A stretch of DNA of 64,000 nt, from the NCBI GenBank assembly GCA_036186865.1, contig AP025055.1, positions 26,705,940-26,769,939 of the forward strand, given 5' to 3'. The notes under the pieces are model-generated. The model searched no databases. It had not been told where the DNA came from and saw only the letters and a program-made list of their open reading frames with translations. The stretch is from Eustoma russellianum (Eukaryota > Streptophyta > Magnoliopsida > Gentianales > Gentianaceae). A program made the translations under genes and the position numbers. Shown piece after piece: positions 1 through 12,409 of the stretch. Every line of letters begins with the position of its first letter. The first letter of the stretch is position 1.

Positions 1-399
1 TGTACCCTCTTTTTCTTCATTCACGAACTGTTTACTTTGTTCTTTCTTTCTGCTTCTAATTTTTCTTTCAAATGGCGTCTTTTTTATTGCTTTTGTACCT
101 CTTTTCCCATAGTACCCGAATATATATAGCCACCATTAGACTTTCTCAAGTGCTCGGTATCTCATAATTTATTGAAAAAGCGGTAATATCGTATTATTCA
201 AAAGGCTGAGAAATAAAACTAAGTTTAATTTTTTAATGAAGGTTTCAGGTTTTATTAGAATTTCTTTTATTTTTTGACTTTCCATTTTCCATGGAGTGAA
301 GAACACATTCTTCTTTGACTTTGGAATATGATGGAATAAAGCAAATGACTCACTAAATTGGCTGCACTTCTTATATTGTGAAGTAGCAGTTGATCGACA
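1..399. other. Unassigned AT-rich flank
   Basis: No coding region, terminal repeat or RNA gene is recognised here. It contains short pyrimidine-rich runs and TA-rich tracts (for example near 121-128) of the kind seen in plant intergenic DNA. It ends where a SINE-like remnant begins. Confidence 0.4.
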
Positions 400-546
400 T
401 AGCTTGACGCAAATTATGAGTCATCAGGAAACAACCTCTATGTGTTTCTAACAAATGGGTATGGTTGCGTACATCTGACCCCCATATCCCAGCATAGGTG
501 AGAGCTTCTAAGGCAATGAGATAATATTGTTGTTGTTGTTGTTTTA
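400..546 (+). repeat. Degenerate Au-like SINE, 3' part
   Basis: Seen: a GGAAACAACCTCT block at about 427, then TTGCGTACATCTGACCCCC at about 464, ending in a (TTG)n tail at 527-544. This order (GGAAACAGCCTCT, then GCGTACAYCTKACCC, then a TTG tail) is the known 3' half of Au-type plant SINEs. The 5' tRNA-related part with its A and B boxes is not convincing, so this is an old or truncated copy. It lies just upstream of the LINE fragment. Confidence 0.55.
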
Positions 547-628
547 TTTCTTGACTGAGATCCATTCTTAATCTGGAGACAACTTATTCCATTTTCAATT
601 AAAATATCTATATGTATATCTCACAGGT

Positions 629-676
629 ATGCTAAAAATGATGGAGGGAGTCTGGAATGACATTGCTGGATGGCTT
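629..676 (+). pseudogene. LINE ORF2 C-terminal fragment, part 1
   Basis: An open frame reads GVWNDIAGWL up to the junction with the first LTR. The same frame resumes at 23242 after the tandem array, and again at about 37738 after element C. Tryptophan-rich motifs of this kind are typical of the zinc-binding and C-terminal part of plant L1-type reverse transcriptases. The fragment is the integration target of the A array. LINE identity is an inference from motif style and from the short A-rich end at 37939-37948. Confidence 0.55.
672..676. repeat. Target-site duplication GGCTT (left)
   Basis: Five bases GGCTT precede the LTR at 677. The same five bases follow the last LTR at 23237-23241. Removing the array and one copy restores the LINE reading frame across the gap, which supports a true target-site duplication. 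Confidence 0.85.
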
Positions 677-2123
677 TGTTAGGAAATCAACCGAGATCAC
701 TGCAAAACGCGCAGCAGGAAAAAAAAAAACTTGATCTCCCGATTTCCTACCAAGGATCCATGTTGTTCGTTTAATTCGATGAAAGAAACTCGAAAATTAC
801 TTTGTAGATTCCGAATTACGCAGATGAAGCAGGTGCGAAAATACGATCACCCTCTGTCGGTATCCACACGAACGCTTCCGTCCGGAGTGCTAGCTCTTCA
901 AACGGGCGCGGCTGAAGAACTCTGTTTTCACAAAAACGGCTCTAGGGTTTCTTTGATGATTCTGTGTATTTTTCGTGTGTATAGTGTATACGAGATACAC
1001 AAGTATATATATACACATACGTAGACATCAAAATCCGAGTCCTAATCGGATTAGTTGATGCCAATCAAAATCCATATCAGATACGGATTCTATCAGGATA
1101 TTCAAAATCCATATCAGATATGGATTCTCTCGTTATTATCCGATAATACACATGTATATATAATCACAAAAAAACGAAAATAATAATAATAATAATTAAT
1201 ATCCAATATTAATATATTAATATTAAAAACAGATAATAATATAATAATTAATATCCATATTAATATTATTAATATTATTAATCTCAGCCATTACGCATTC
1301 TTGTGTGTGACCCGAATAGGCCCATATTAATTGACAGTTGATTAAATCTCTATTAAACCAACAAGTCGTAATTGGCCTCTAGCAAGACATTACAACTACC
1401 AATTAATACGAGTAAAGTCCAACTAGCCTAATAATAGTACATGCATTAATCCCTTTGTCACACGATATCTAGTTTGAACATAAGTCATGGTCAGCGTCAT
1501 ACTTATATAGTTCAAACATATGATTACTCGATCTCTAAGTAGACTGATAAAACAAATGATATTGATCACACTATCAATTCATTTGAGCACGGCCATGCAT
1601 TTCACAGTCTCACTAATCGAGGGGCCCAAAGATATCTCTCTCAAAGAGAGGGACAAATTCTATCTTGATTGTTCAATATCCTCTACATAATTTCTATCAC
1701 ATTCAATCATGACCTTTATTATTATCCAGTTACGGATAACGTTTGATCATGTCAAAATATAATAGTCCTTATGTTGGAAACTATGACAATCTCAAGTCAA
1801 AGGATTAAAACATGACTATCATGAGATTTACTTATGACGCTAATCCATGTAGCAATCTCATGATGGGTCTATCCAATACACTGTTCTCTAACAAGTATCT
1901 ATGAGATTGATTGTATCACCATACACATAATCATCTCATGATTATCAAATCAATACTCATACTGATTATAAATTATTTTATCTCCATAACAATAATGAAT
2001 CAGGGACATATATCAAAATTGTGTAACATACTAACCAACAATAATGATAATAAAACCTCTTTTATTAATAATAAATGCATAACATAAATATCCAAATCAT
2101 GGCCTAGGGCACATACACTAACA
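677..2123 (-). repeat. LTR1 of array (3' LTR of A1)
   Basis: The plus strand begins TGTTAGGAAATCAACC and ends CACATACACTAACA, about 1447 bp, with 6-bp inverted ends. On the minus strand it carries three 21-bp palindromes (AATCC-N11-GGATT), then a TATA-rich stretch at about 1004-1018. A segment of AAT/ATT repeats lies at about 1180-1285. A 10-A run near 720 and extra single bases relative to the other LTRs look like consensus errors or slippage. Confidence 0.9.
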
Positions 2124-2133
2124 ATCTCCCACT
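2124..2133 (-). other. Polypurine tract of A1
   Basis: On the minus strand this is AGTGGGAGAT, directly ahead of the LTR. It is the expected plus-strand priming site for copia replication. The same tract occurs at 9285, 16422 and 33564. Confidence 0.8.
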
Positions 2134-2220
2134 TGCACTAGGCCTACAAATATCTGAGACCCATAGATCTAGTGTGCTGATCATGCTTGACCCGTGAGAG
2201 AGGCTTAGTCAATGGATCCG

Positions 2221-2790
2221 CTATGTTATCGTTTGTGTCAACTTTGCATATCTTGACATCTCCTCTATCGATGATGTCTCGAATGAGATGGTACCGCCTG
2301 AGTATATGTTTAGATCTCTGATGAGACTAGGCTCTTTTGCTTGTGCTATGGCACCATTGTTGTCACAATAAATGTCCACAGGATTTGCAATGCTAGGTAC
2401 TACTCCTAGCTCAGTGATGAACTTCTTCAACCAAACTGCTTCTTTAGCTGCATCTGATGCTGCTATATACTCAGCCTCTGTTGTAGAATCAGCCACAGTG
2501 CTTTGTTTTGAACTCTTCCAACTAACAGCTCCACCATTCAATGTGAATACAAAACCAGACTGCGATCTGAAATCATCTATGTCGGTTTGGAAACTAGCAT
2601 CTGTGTAACCATTTACAACTAACTCGTCATCCAAACCTCCATAAACCAAGAATACATCTTTAGTCCTTCTGAGGTACTTAAGAATATTCTTGACAGCTGT
2701 CCAGTGACCTTCACCGGGGTCAGCTTGATATCTACTTGTTGTGCTCAATGGATATGAGACATCTGGTCTAGTACATAACATGGCATACAT
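2221..2790 (-). pseudogene. A1 RNase H piece
   Basis: The piece starts in the MYAMLCTRPDVSYPLS motif and contains GYTDASF, STTEAEYIAAS and IYCDNNGAI, the acidic residues of copia RNase H. A lost base near 2330 shifts the last part, so the closing residues are out of frame; the genuine stop is at 2144-2146. RNase H degrades the RNA of the RNA-DNA hybrid during replication. Confidence 0.82.
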
Positions 2791-2843
2791 GATCGATCCT
2801 ATAGCAGAAGCATAAGGAATCTTTATTCATTCGATCTCGCTCA

Positions 2844-4502
2844 TCAGATGTCCTGAGGACATTGATTCTTGCTAAGATGAATGCCATGAGACATAGGCAG
2901 GAATCCTTTCTTGGACTCTTGCATGTTGAACCTCTTCAACATTTTATCTATGTATGTACTCTGACTCAAGCCTATTATCCTTTTAGATCTATCTCTATAG
3001 ATCTTGATACCAAGGATATAGGTAGCCTCACCCAAGTCTTTCATTGAGAAATGAATTCCTAACCAAGCCTTAACGTTTTGCAAGGTAGGGATATCATTCC
3101 CAATAAGCAATATGTCATCCACATATAAGACCAGAAACACTACTGCACTCCCACTAACCATCTTGTAAACACAAGGTTCATCTTCATTCTTGATGAAACC
3201 AAAGTTCTTAACTGTTTCATCAAAACGAAGATTCCAGCTTCGAGATGCTTGCTTCAATCCATAGATGGACCTTTGAAGCTTGCAAACCTTCTTTGAATTC
3301 TCAGGATTTACAAAACCCTCAGGTTGTGTCATGTACACATCCTCGAGTAAATTTCCATTAAGGAAAGCAGTTTTGACATCCATTTGCCATATCTCATAAT
3401 CATAGTATGCTGCAATGGCAAGGAGAATTCGAATAGACTTAAGCATAGCTACTGGTGAAAAGGTCTTCTCATAGTCTATACCATGAGTTTGCTTGAAACC
3501 TTTAGCCACAAGCCTTGCTTTGTAGGTTTGCACATTTCCATCCATGTCAGTTTTCTTCTTGAAAACCCATTTGCAACCAATAGTCTTAATACCCTCTGGA
3601 GGATCAATTAAAGACCAAACTTGGTTATCAAACATGGATTGCATCTCAGAATTCATGGCTCCAAGCCATTTATCTGAATCTGGACCAGACACAGCTTCCT
3701 GATAGGTAGTAGGCTCATCTTGATCTATGAGCATAACTTCACTATCATCAGTCACAAGAAATCCATATCTCTCTGGCTGACGATGTATCCTATCAGATCT
3801 GCGTTGGACTTGTGTTACATTTTCAGGCTCCACAACTGTTTGTGGTTCTGAAATTGTCTCTAAAGACGGTTCAACGATATCTTGTGGAACTTGAGTTTCC
3901 TCAAGTTGTACTATACTCCCACTAGTTCTCTTGGAGAGAAACTCCTTTTCCAAAAAGACTCCATTTCGAGCAACAAACACTTTGTTCTCTGAGGGAATAT
4001 AGAAATAGTACCCTTTAGTTTCTTTAGGATACCCCACAAAAATACATTTGATAGATTTTGGAGCTAGCTTATCTGACACTAATCTTTTCACATAAGCTTC
4101 ACAACCCCAAATCTTAAGAAAAGACAAACTGGGTCTCTTACCAGTCCACATCTCATATGGTGTCTTTTCAACCGCTTTAGATGGTACACGGTTCAAAATG
4201 AATGCAGCTGTCTCCAAGGCATAACCCCAAAAAGATAAAGGAAGATCTACTTGACCCATCATAGATCGAACCATATCTAATAAAGTTCGATTTCTCCTTT
4301 CAGAAACACCATTCCATTGTGGAGTTCCTGGAGGAGTCAACTGTGAAACGATTCCACAATTTCTTAGATGTTGGTCAAATTCTTGGCTCAAATATTCACC
4401 ACCTCGATCTGATCGAAGCGTTTTAATTGTCTTACCAAGTTGATTTTGTACTTCATTTTGAAAAGTTCTAAACATTTCAAAAGACTCATGCTTATGTTTC
4501 AT
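2844..4502 (-). pseudogene. A1 integrase core and reverse transcriptase
   Basis: A 552-residue open piece. The integrase core has LRSDRGGEY (second Asp) and NGVSERRNR (Glu), then WGCEAYVKR. The reverse transcriptase has the GCKWVFKKK, LVAKGFKQTHGIDYEKTFSPV, MDVKTAFLNG, SIYGLKQASRSW and LYVDDILLIG motifs. Catalytic aspartates are present. The frame is lost near 2825 at the RT-RNase H boundary. This is the longest uninterrupted pol piece in the array. Confidence 0.88.
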
Positions 4503-5296
4503 TAGGTAGACATAGCCATACCTACTGAAATCATCAGTAAAAGTAATGAATACTGAAATCCTCCTCTGGCACTAATGCTGATTGGGCCGCATACATCTGT
4601 ATGTACCAAGCCCAATAAGTCATTAGCCCTTTCACTATGTCCAGTAAAAGGGGTCTTTGTCATCTTTCCAAGCAAACAAGACTCGCAATTTTCAAATGAT
4701 TCAAAATCAAATGAATCTAATAATCCATCTTGATGGAGTTTAGATACGCGCTTCTCATTTATATGGCTAAGGCGACAATGCCATAAATATGCAGGGTTTA
4801 ATTCATTTGGCTTAGTTCTCTTTGAAGATATGTTATAAATATTACCGTCATTGGAATCATCAAGGTTAAGGACATAAATGCCATTATAACTACTTGCAAT
4901 ACAATAAAGCAAGTCATTTTTATCAAAAATAGAACACTTCTTATTTTTAATTAAAAATGAATAACCTTCATCATCCAAAACAGATACTGAAATAAGATTC
5001 CTACTCATAGTAGGAACATAAAAGCAATTGTTTAAAACTAACAAAAGCCCATTGGGCAAGACAAGCTCATAGGTCCCTACAGCTATAGCAGCAACTCTTG
5101 CTCTATTGCCAACACGTAGGTCCACCTCGCCCTTCTTCAGCATCCTACTCCTTTTGAGCCCCTGCATATTTGTACAAATATGGGATCCACATCCAGTATC
5201 TAATACCCAGGAAGAAGAAGTAGATAAATTAATTTCTATAACATAAATACCTGAAGATGTAGTCGTACTACCCTTCAGCTTCTTCAACTCCTCCAA
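4502..5296 (-). pseudogene. A1 protease and integrase N-terminus
   Basis: The piece contains the aspartic protease motif WVLDTGCGSH, then the GAG-pre-integrase region LWHCRLSHINEKR...CESCLLGK, which is the HHCC zinc site, and the first integrase aspartate in VHTDVCGP. Frame is lost near 4556 by a one-base change relative to A2 and B. Protease cleaves the polyprotein; integrase inserts the cDNA. The genuine frame extends upstream through the zinc knuckle. Confidence 0.85.
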
Positions 5297-5901
5297 ATAA
5301 ACATCACAATTTCTTTTCCAATGCCCAGGCTTGTTGCAATGGAAACAAGTTCCTTCCTTAGGAACCTTTGCCTTGGGACCAGGTTTCGGTTTAGCTTGAC
5401 CCTTGGACCCTTTTGCACCCTTCGCACTTTGGGCTTACCCTTGCCTTTACCTTTCTTTTTCATAGGCTTGATATTGACACTCAATACATGGGTAGGCTTT
5501 TTGATATTCCCCTCAGCAGTTTTGAGCATACCGTGTAGCTCAGGAATGGACTTTTCCATATTATTCATATTGTAGTTCATAACGAACTGAGAAAAACTGC
5601 TAGGCAAAGAGTGTAGGATCAAATCCGTGGCGAGTTCCAAACTCAGGGGATATCCTAGTCTTGCAAGGTGATCTATATAGCCTTTCATCTTTAAAACATG
5701 AGCGCTAACAGATTCACCTTCAGACATCTTACAGTCAAAAAGTGCAACAGCGGTGTCGAACCTATCCTGCCTAGCCTGTTGTTGGAAAGCTTGTTTGAGA
5801 TGCACACTCATCTCATAAGCTTCTAAGTGTTCCAGGTCTTTCTGAAGTCCTGAACACATAGTTGCCAACATAAGACATCCTATGTCGTTTGAATCTTCCA
5901 C
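5284..5901 (-). pseudogene. A1 Gag central piece
   Basis: This piece continues Gag with CLMLATMCSGLQKDLEHLEAY and the HLARLGYPLSLELATDLIL region. About 150 residues are genuine. Near 5437 a missing T relative to unit A3 shifts the lysine/glycine-rich tail, so the residues after GKGKPK are out of frame. The zinc knuckle (C-x2-C-x4-H-x4-C, 5306-5347) lies in the frame of the next piece. Confidence 0.8.
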
Positions 5902-6110
5902 ATGCTTCTTATACTTGTTCTTACAGCAACAGAAGCATCAGCAGGAGGTGGTTCAGGGACAGGGTCATCGAGCACGTAGGACTTCTTTTCTTGCTTGAGA
6001 ACGATTCTCAAGTTTCGAAACCAATCAACAAAATTAGTCCCACATTCTTTTAATTTTTCCTTCTCAAGGATTGATCGCAGCGATAAGGTGGAATTGTTAT
6101 TAGCAGCCAT
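5880..6110 (-). pseudogene. A1 Gag N-terminal piece
   Basis: This piece starts at the family ATG (MAANNNSTLSLRS) and runs through about 62 genuine residues with the FVDWFRNLRIVLKQEKK motif of copia Gag (UBN2-type). It then loses frame near 5925, where one A is missing compared with unit A2. The last 14 or so residues are out of frame. Gag forms the particle that packages the RNA. Confidence 0.8.
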
Positions 6111-7836
6111 TTATGATCTACAAAACATGCAAAGTAACACTTTATTAATAATGAGGTTAAAATTTATAAAACTCTCACTAAAACATAACCCTCAAAAGAA
6201 ATATTTTAGTGAGCTAAGATCCATATTTGACTTAATTCTAAACTCAGCTTTGGCATGACGCTTAAAATTAAGTTATTTAGGTAGGTAACTTCTTTACCAA
6301 TTACATCTCATGTAACTCTTAGAATTTATGGAATAATGACATCATATATCATTGTATGTTAGATTCCATCTAATGCCTTGGGCCCAAAACCGTTTTGATA
6401 GCCCAATTAAGTCTAACCAATTTTAAACATATGAGTAGCACTATTACTCATCCTACGTAGCTAGGAATGTTAAAGCACATTGCTTGGCAATACCTACTTT
6501 ATACAATCCCAGTTTTAATAGGTGTTTAAGACATGGATGGCATAAAGACTTAAATTATTGATGAGGGTTCAACTTAGTTTATGTCTTGCATTGCAATATC
6601 ATTATATCGTAGCATCATATATGCATATATAATCTATCATCCACGCATCTCATACAAAATGATAAATATGTAAACGTGACATAGCATGGCCAAACTAAAT
6701 ATGATCTTCATGAGACCAAATGAAGATCATAAAGGAAACCCTATGTGAAAGGACTTCCTATTACAACATTTGCAATGATACATATCTTCTTGTCTTGAGC
6801 TCGTGCCTCCATCTCATGGAATCCACTCGTCCTTGGTATGTGTCGCCATCACCACTTTTGTAGCTTGATTCTTCATTTATTACAATAATAAGGAAAAACC
6901 TAACTAATTGTATAATAAAATACAACAAAAACTACAGCGGCACGTAGGCCATAATAACCCAAACAGAAATATGACTAAGTCAATCACATAGGTCCTGAGG
7001 CCATGCTATGCACCATGCAAAGACATGAACAATTATAATATATTTTACACAAACATATTATAACAAAAAATATATAGTTGACATTCTTAATGTCACGGTA
7101 AACGAACTATAGGGCGGTACGCATACGGCAGTCCCGCTAGCCGGTTAGCGGGCGGGGTTCCGAGGGGCAGCAGCCCGAGGCGGGGTCGAGGGGAAGCGCC
7201 CCTCGAAGCAAACAGGAAAGTATCAATCGCATTGATAATTTTCTTTTCAAAACCCTAACACAGACGCGTCAATCATATTAACGTCTTACTGTTTTGATTA
7301 CGTGTAAACCCTTATAGAAGCATCGATCGAATCGATGGCTGCATTCGCAAACCTTAAACAGAATATCAATCAAATCGATAATCTTCATCCGAAACTAGAA
7401 ATCAGAATCATCATCGAATTGATAATCTGTCTTTCGAAACACGAAAACAGAACCATCAATCGGTTGTTCATATCGATATAAACATATCGTTTTTGATCAT
7501 CTCATGAAAAACGAAAACTTTATATCACATATAACAATCTCGAATTATAACATCTGATGAAAACGAATTGAAACAATCAATCCGATATCACCAGATGAGA
7601 TTCGAATAAGGTTTACACATATCGTGTGATTATATCTATATAAACAAAATCGTGTTTGATCATCACATGACAAATGATTACCCGCCGTATACAAATCATC
7701 TCATGAGAAAACGAATTGAAAAACAAACCATTTTTCTCCATCAATATGAAATCCGATTACTGTTTTATAAATATCAGCCATAGCGAAAAACATAAACACA
7801 TAAGCATGATATAGTGGATTTAACGAGACAACAAGT
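6111..7836 (-). other. A1 leader (PBS to gag)
   Basis: About 1.7 kb of untranslated leader with no recognisable ORF. It holds a GC-rich hairpin island (7133-7205) in otherwise AT-rich sequence, and several repeats around ATCAAT/ATCGAT near 7320-7460. Long leaders are common in plant copia elements and usually hold packaging signals; that role here is inference. Confidence 0.6.
7133..7205. other. GC-rich hairpin island in A1 leader
   Basis: Stem CCCGCTA/TAGCGGG (7133-7139 with 7146-7152) and stem CGAGGGG/CCCCTCG (7187-7193 with 7199-7205) enclose further GGGG/CCCC pairings. Homologous islands lie at 14250-14323 and 21399-21502, the latter expanded. Element B has lost its island by a deletion near 28573. 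Confidence 0.7.
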
Positions 7837-7849
7837 GGCTCTGATACCA
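7837..7849 (-). other. Primer-binding site of A1
   Basis: On the minus strand this reads TGGTATCAGAGCC, complementary to the 3' end of plant initiator tRNA-Met. One base separates it from the LTR at 7851. Confidence 0.85.
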
Positions 7850-7850
7850 C

Positions 7851-9284
7851 CGTTAGGAAAATCAACCGAGATCACTGCAAAACTCGCAGCGGAAAACAAA
7901 AACTTGATCTCCGATTTTCCTACCAAGGATCCATGTTGTTCGTTTAATTCGATGAAAGAAACTCGAAAATTACCTTTGTAGATCCGAATTACGCAGATGA
8001 AGCAGGTGCGAAAATACGATCACCCTCTGTCGGTATCCACACGAACGCTTCCGTTCCGGAGTGCTAGCTCTTCAAACGGCGCGGCTGAAGAACTCGTTTT
8101 TCACAAAAACGGCTCTAGGGTTTCTTTGATGATTCTGTGTATTTTTCGTGCTAGTGTATACGAGATATACAAGTATATATACACATACGTAGACATCAAA
8201 ATCCGAGTCCTAATCGGATTAGTTGATGCAATCAAAATCCATATCAGATACGGATTCTATCAGGATATTCAAAATCCATATCAGATATGGATTCTCGTTA
8301 TTATCCGATAATCACATGTATATAATCACACAAAAACGAAAATAATAATAATAATATAATATCCAATATTAATATTATTAATATTAAAAACGATAATAAT
8401 AATAATAATTAATATCCAATATTAATATTATTAATATTATTAATCTCAGCCATACGCATTCTTGTGTGTGACCCGATAGGCCCATATTAATTGGCAGTTG
8501 ATTAAATCTCTATTAAACCAACAAGTCGTAATTGGACTCTAGCAAGGCATTACAACTACCCAATTAATACGAGTAAAGTCCACTAGCATAATAATAGTAC
8601 ATGCATTAATCCCTTTGTCACACGATATCTAGTTTGAACATAAGTCATGGTCAGCGTCATACTTATATAGTTCAAACATATGATTTACTCGATCTCTAAG
8701 TAGACTGATAAAACAAATGATAGTGATCATCATATCAATTCATTGAGCACGGCCATGCATTTCACAGTCTCACTAATCGAGGGGCCCAAAGATATCTCTC
8801 TCAAAAGAGAGGGACAAATTCTATCTTGATTGTTCAATATCCTCTACATAATTTCTATCACATTCAATCATGACCTTTATTATTATCCAGTTTACGGATA
8901 ACGTTTGATCATGTCAAAATATAATAGTCCTTATGTTGAAAACTATGACAATCTCAAGTCAAAGATTATAAACATGAATATCATGAGATTTACTTATGAC
9001 GCTAATCCATGTAGCAATCTCATGATGGGTCTATCCAATACACTGTTCTCTACAAGTATCTATGAGATTGATTGTATCACATACACATAATCATCTCATG
9101 ATTATCAAATCAATACTCATACTGATTATAAATTATTTTATCTCCATAACAATAATGAATCAGGGACATATATCAAAATTGTGTGAACTACTAACCAACA
9201 ATAATGATAATAAAACCTCTTTTATTAATAATAAATGAATAACATAAATATCCAAATCATGGCCTAGGGACACACTAACTAACA
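7851..9284 (-). repeat. LTR2 of array (shared by A1 and A2)
   Basis: About 1434 bp. The left end reads CGTTAGG instead of TGTTAGG, a terminal T-to-C change on the plus strand that damages the terminal dinucleotide. The right end is CTAACTAACA, with a small local change. It is flanked by the A1 primer-binding site on one side and the A2 polypurine tract on the other, so it is the 5' LTR of A1 and the 3' LTR of A2. Confidence 0.9.
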
Positions 9285-9304
9285 ATCTCCCACTTGCACT
9301 AGGC

Positions 9305-12300
9305 CTACAAATATTGAGACCCATAGATCTAGTGTGCTGATCATGCTTGACCCGTGAGAGAGGCTTAGTCAATGGATCCGCTATGTTATCGTTTGTGTCA
9401 ACTTTGCATATCTTGACATCTCCTCTATCGATGATGTCTCGAATGAGATGGTAGCGTCTGAGTATATGTTTAGATCTCTGATGAGACCTAGGCTCTTTTG
9501 CTTGTGCTATGGCACCATTGTTGTCACAATAAATGTCCACAGGATTTGCAATGCTAGGTACTACTCCTAGCTCAGTGATGAACTTCTTCAACCAAACTGC
9601 TTCTTTAGCTGCATCTGATGCTGCTATATACTCAGCCTCTGTTGTAGAATCAGCCACAGTGCTTTGTTTTGAACTCTTCCAACTAACAGCTCCACCATTC
9701 AATGTGAATACAAAACCGGACTGCGATCTGAAATCATCTATGTCGGTTTGGAAGCTAGCATCTGTGTAACCATTTACAACTAACTCGTCATCCAAACCTC
9801 CATAAACCAAGAATACATCTTTAGTCCTTCTGAGGTACTTAAGAATATTCTTGACAGCTGTCCAGTGACCTTCACCGGGTCAGCTTGATATCTACTGTTG
9901 TGCTCAATGGATATGAGACATCTGGTCTAGTACATAACATGGCATACATGATCGATCCTATAGCAGAAGCATAAGGAATTTTATTCATTCGATCTCGCTC
10001 ATCAGATGTCGAGGACATTGATTCTTGCTAAGATGAATGCCATGAGACATAGGCAGGAATCCTTTCTTGGACTCTTGCATGTTGAACCTTCAACATTTTA
10101 TCTATGTATGTACTCTGACTCAAGCCTATTATCCTTTTAGATCTATCTCTATAGATCTTGATACCAAGGATATAGGTAGCCTCACCCAAGTCCTTCATTG
10201 AAAATGAATTCCCTAACCAAGCCTTAACCTTTTGCAAGGTAGGGATATCATTCCCAATAAGCAATATGTCATCCACATTAAGACCAAAACACTACTGCAC
10301 TCCCACTAACCATCTTGTAAACACAAGGTTCATCTTCATTCTTGATGAAACCAAAGTTCTTAACTGTTTCATCAAAACGAAGATTCCAGCTTCGAGATGC
10401 TTGCTTCAATCCATAGATGGACCTTTGAAGCTTGCAAACCTTCTTTGAATTCTCAGGATTTACAAAACCCTCAGGTTGGTCATGTACACATCCTCGAGTA
10501 AATTTCCATTAAGGAAAGCAGTTTTGACATCCATTTGCCATATCTCATAATCATAGTATGCTGCAATGGCAAGGAGAATTCGAATAGACTTAAGCATAGC
10601 TACTGGTGAAAAGGTTTCATCATAGTCTATACCATGAGTTTGCTTGAAACCTTTAGCCACAAGCCTTGCTTTGTAGGTTTGCACATTTCCATCCATGTCA
10701 GTTTTCTTCTTGAAAACCCATTTGCAACCAATAGTCTTAATACCCTCTGGAGGATCAATTAAAGACCAAACTTGGTTATCAAACATGGATTGCATCTCAG
10801 AATTCATGGCTCCAAGCCATTTATCTGAATCTGGACCTGACACAGCTTCCTGATAGGTAGTAGGCTCATCTTGATCTATGAGCATAACTTCACTAATCAG
10901 TCACAAGAAATCCATATCTCTCTGGCTGACGATGTATCCTATCAGATCTGCGTTGGACTTGTGTTACATTTTCAGGCTCCACAACTGTTTGTGGTTCTGA
11001 AATGTCTCTAAAGACGGTTCAACGATATCTTGTGGAACTTGAGTTTCCTCAAGTTGTACTATACTCCCACTTGTTCTCTTGGAGAGAAACTCCTTTTCCA
11101 AAAAGACTCCATTTCGAGCAACAAACACTTTGTTCTCTGAGGGAATATAGAAATAGTACCCTTTAGTTTCTTTAGGATACCCCACAAAAATACATTTGAT
11201 AGATTTTGGAGCTAGCTTATCTGACAATCTTTTCACATAAGCTTCACAACCCCAAATCTTAAGAAAAGACAAACTGGGTCTCTTACCAGTCCACATCTCA
11301 TATGGTGTCTTTTCAACCGCTTTAGATGGTACACGGTTCAAAATGAATGCAGCTGTCTCCAAGGCATAACCCCAAAAGGATAAAGGAAGATCTACTTGAC
11401 CCATCATAGATCGAACCATATAATAAAGTCGATTTCTCCTTTCAGAAACACCATTCCATTGTGGAGTTCCTGGAGGAGTCAACTGTGAAACGATTCCACA
11501 ATTTCTTAGATGTTGGTCAAATTCTTGGCTCAAATATTCACCACCTCGATCTGATCGAAGGTTTTAATTGTCTTACCAAGTTGATTTTGTACTTCATTTT
11601 GAAAAGTTCTAAACATTTCAAAAGACTCATGCTTATGTTTCATTAGGTAGACATAGCCATACCTACTGAAATCATCAGTAAAAGTAATGAAATACTGAAA
11701 TCCTCCCTGGCACTAATGCTGATTGGGCCGCATACATCTGTATGTACCAAGCCCAATAAGTCATTAGCCCTTTCACTATGTCCAGTAAAAGGGTCTTTGT
11801 CATCTTTCCAAGCAAACAAGACTCGCAATTTTCAAATGATTCAAAATCAAATGAATCTAATCCATCTTGATGGAGTTTAGATACGCGCTTCTCATTTATA
11901 TGGCTAAGGCGACAATGCCATAAATATGCAGGGTTTAATTCATTTGGCTTAGTTCTCTTTGAAGATATGTTATAAATATTACCGTCATTGGAATCATCAA
12001 GGTTAAGGACATAAATGCCATTATAACTACTTGCAATACAATAAAGCAAGTCATTTTTATCAAAAATAGAACACTTCTTATTTTAATTAAAAATGAATAA
12101 CCTTCATCATCCAAAACAGAACTGAAATAAGATTCCTACTCATAGTAGGAACATAAAAGCAATTGTTTAAAACTAACAAAAGCCCATTGGGCAAGACAAG
12201 CTCATAGGTCCCTACAGCTATAGCAGCAACTCTTGCTCTATTGCCAACACGTAGGTCCACCTCGCCCTTCTTCAGCATCCTACTCCTTTTGAGCCCCTGC

Positions 12301-12409
12301 ATATTTGTACAAATATGGGATCCACATCCAGTATCTAATACCCAGGAAGAAGAAGTAGATAAATTAATTTCTATAACATAAATACCTGAAGATGTAGTCG
12401 ACTACCCTT
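9305..12409 (-). pseudogene. A2 pol (heavily frameshifted)
   Basis: Same pol as A1, broken by many deletions of one to three bases. Recognisable pieces: protease to HHCC (12302-11675, DTG region near 12330), integrase core (11533-10964, LRSD lost at a frameshift near 11560), RT (10885-10460 with MDVKTAFLNG; 10276-10028 with a damaged YVDD where two bases are gone near 10278), RNase H (9810-9305 with TEAEY). At many diagnostic sites A2 matches element B rather than A1 or A3 (for example near 10200, 10230, 10610, 10838 and 9453). Confidence 0.82.

Larger units (their letters stand above)
2144..6110 (-). pseudogene. A1 gag-pol polyprotein (frameshifted)
   Basis: One long reading frame broken into five pieces. 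Order on the minus strand: Gag from ATG at 6110, CCHC zinc knuckle at 5306-5347, protease with D-T-G, integrase with HHCC and DDE motifs, reverse transcriptase with YVDD, RNase H with TEAEY, stop at 2144-2146. Breaks are single-base indels near 5925 (Gag), 5437 (before the zinc knuckle), 4556 (integrase), about 2825 and about 2330 (RNase H). Few substitutions destroy catalytic motifs. Of the three units this is the least damaged; several breaks lie at simple runs and might be sequencing errors. Confidence 0.85.

Noticed and set aside
1180..1290. AAT/ATT-rich repeats as a CRISPR-like array or origin
   Set aside because: Simple AT-rich LTR repeats in a plant context, with no spacers.
2372..2608. 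Plus-strand open frame of 78 codons inside A1 pol (also at 9533 in A2)
   Set aside because: It is the reverse of the RNase H coding region and recurs only because the units are copies. No independent features.
8905..9090. Open frame of 61 codons within LTR2
   Set aside because: Lies in LTR sequence, is broken in the other LTRs, and resembles no protein.
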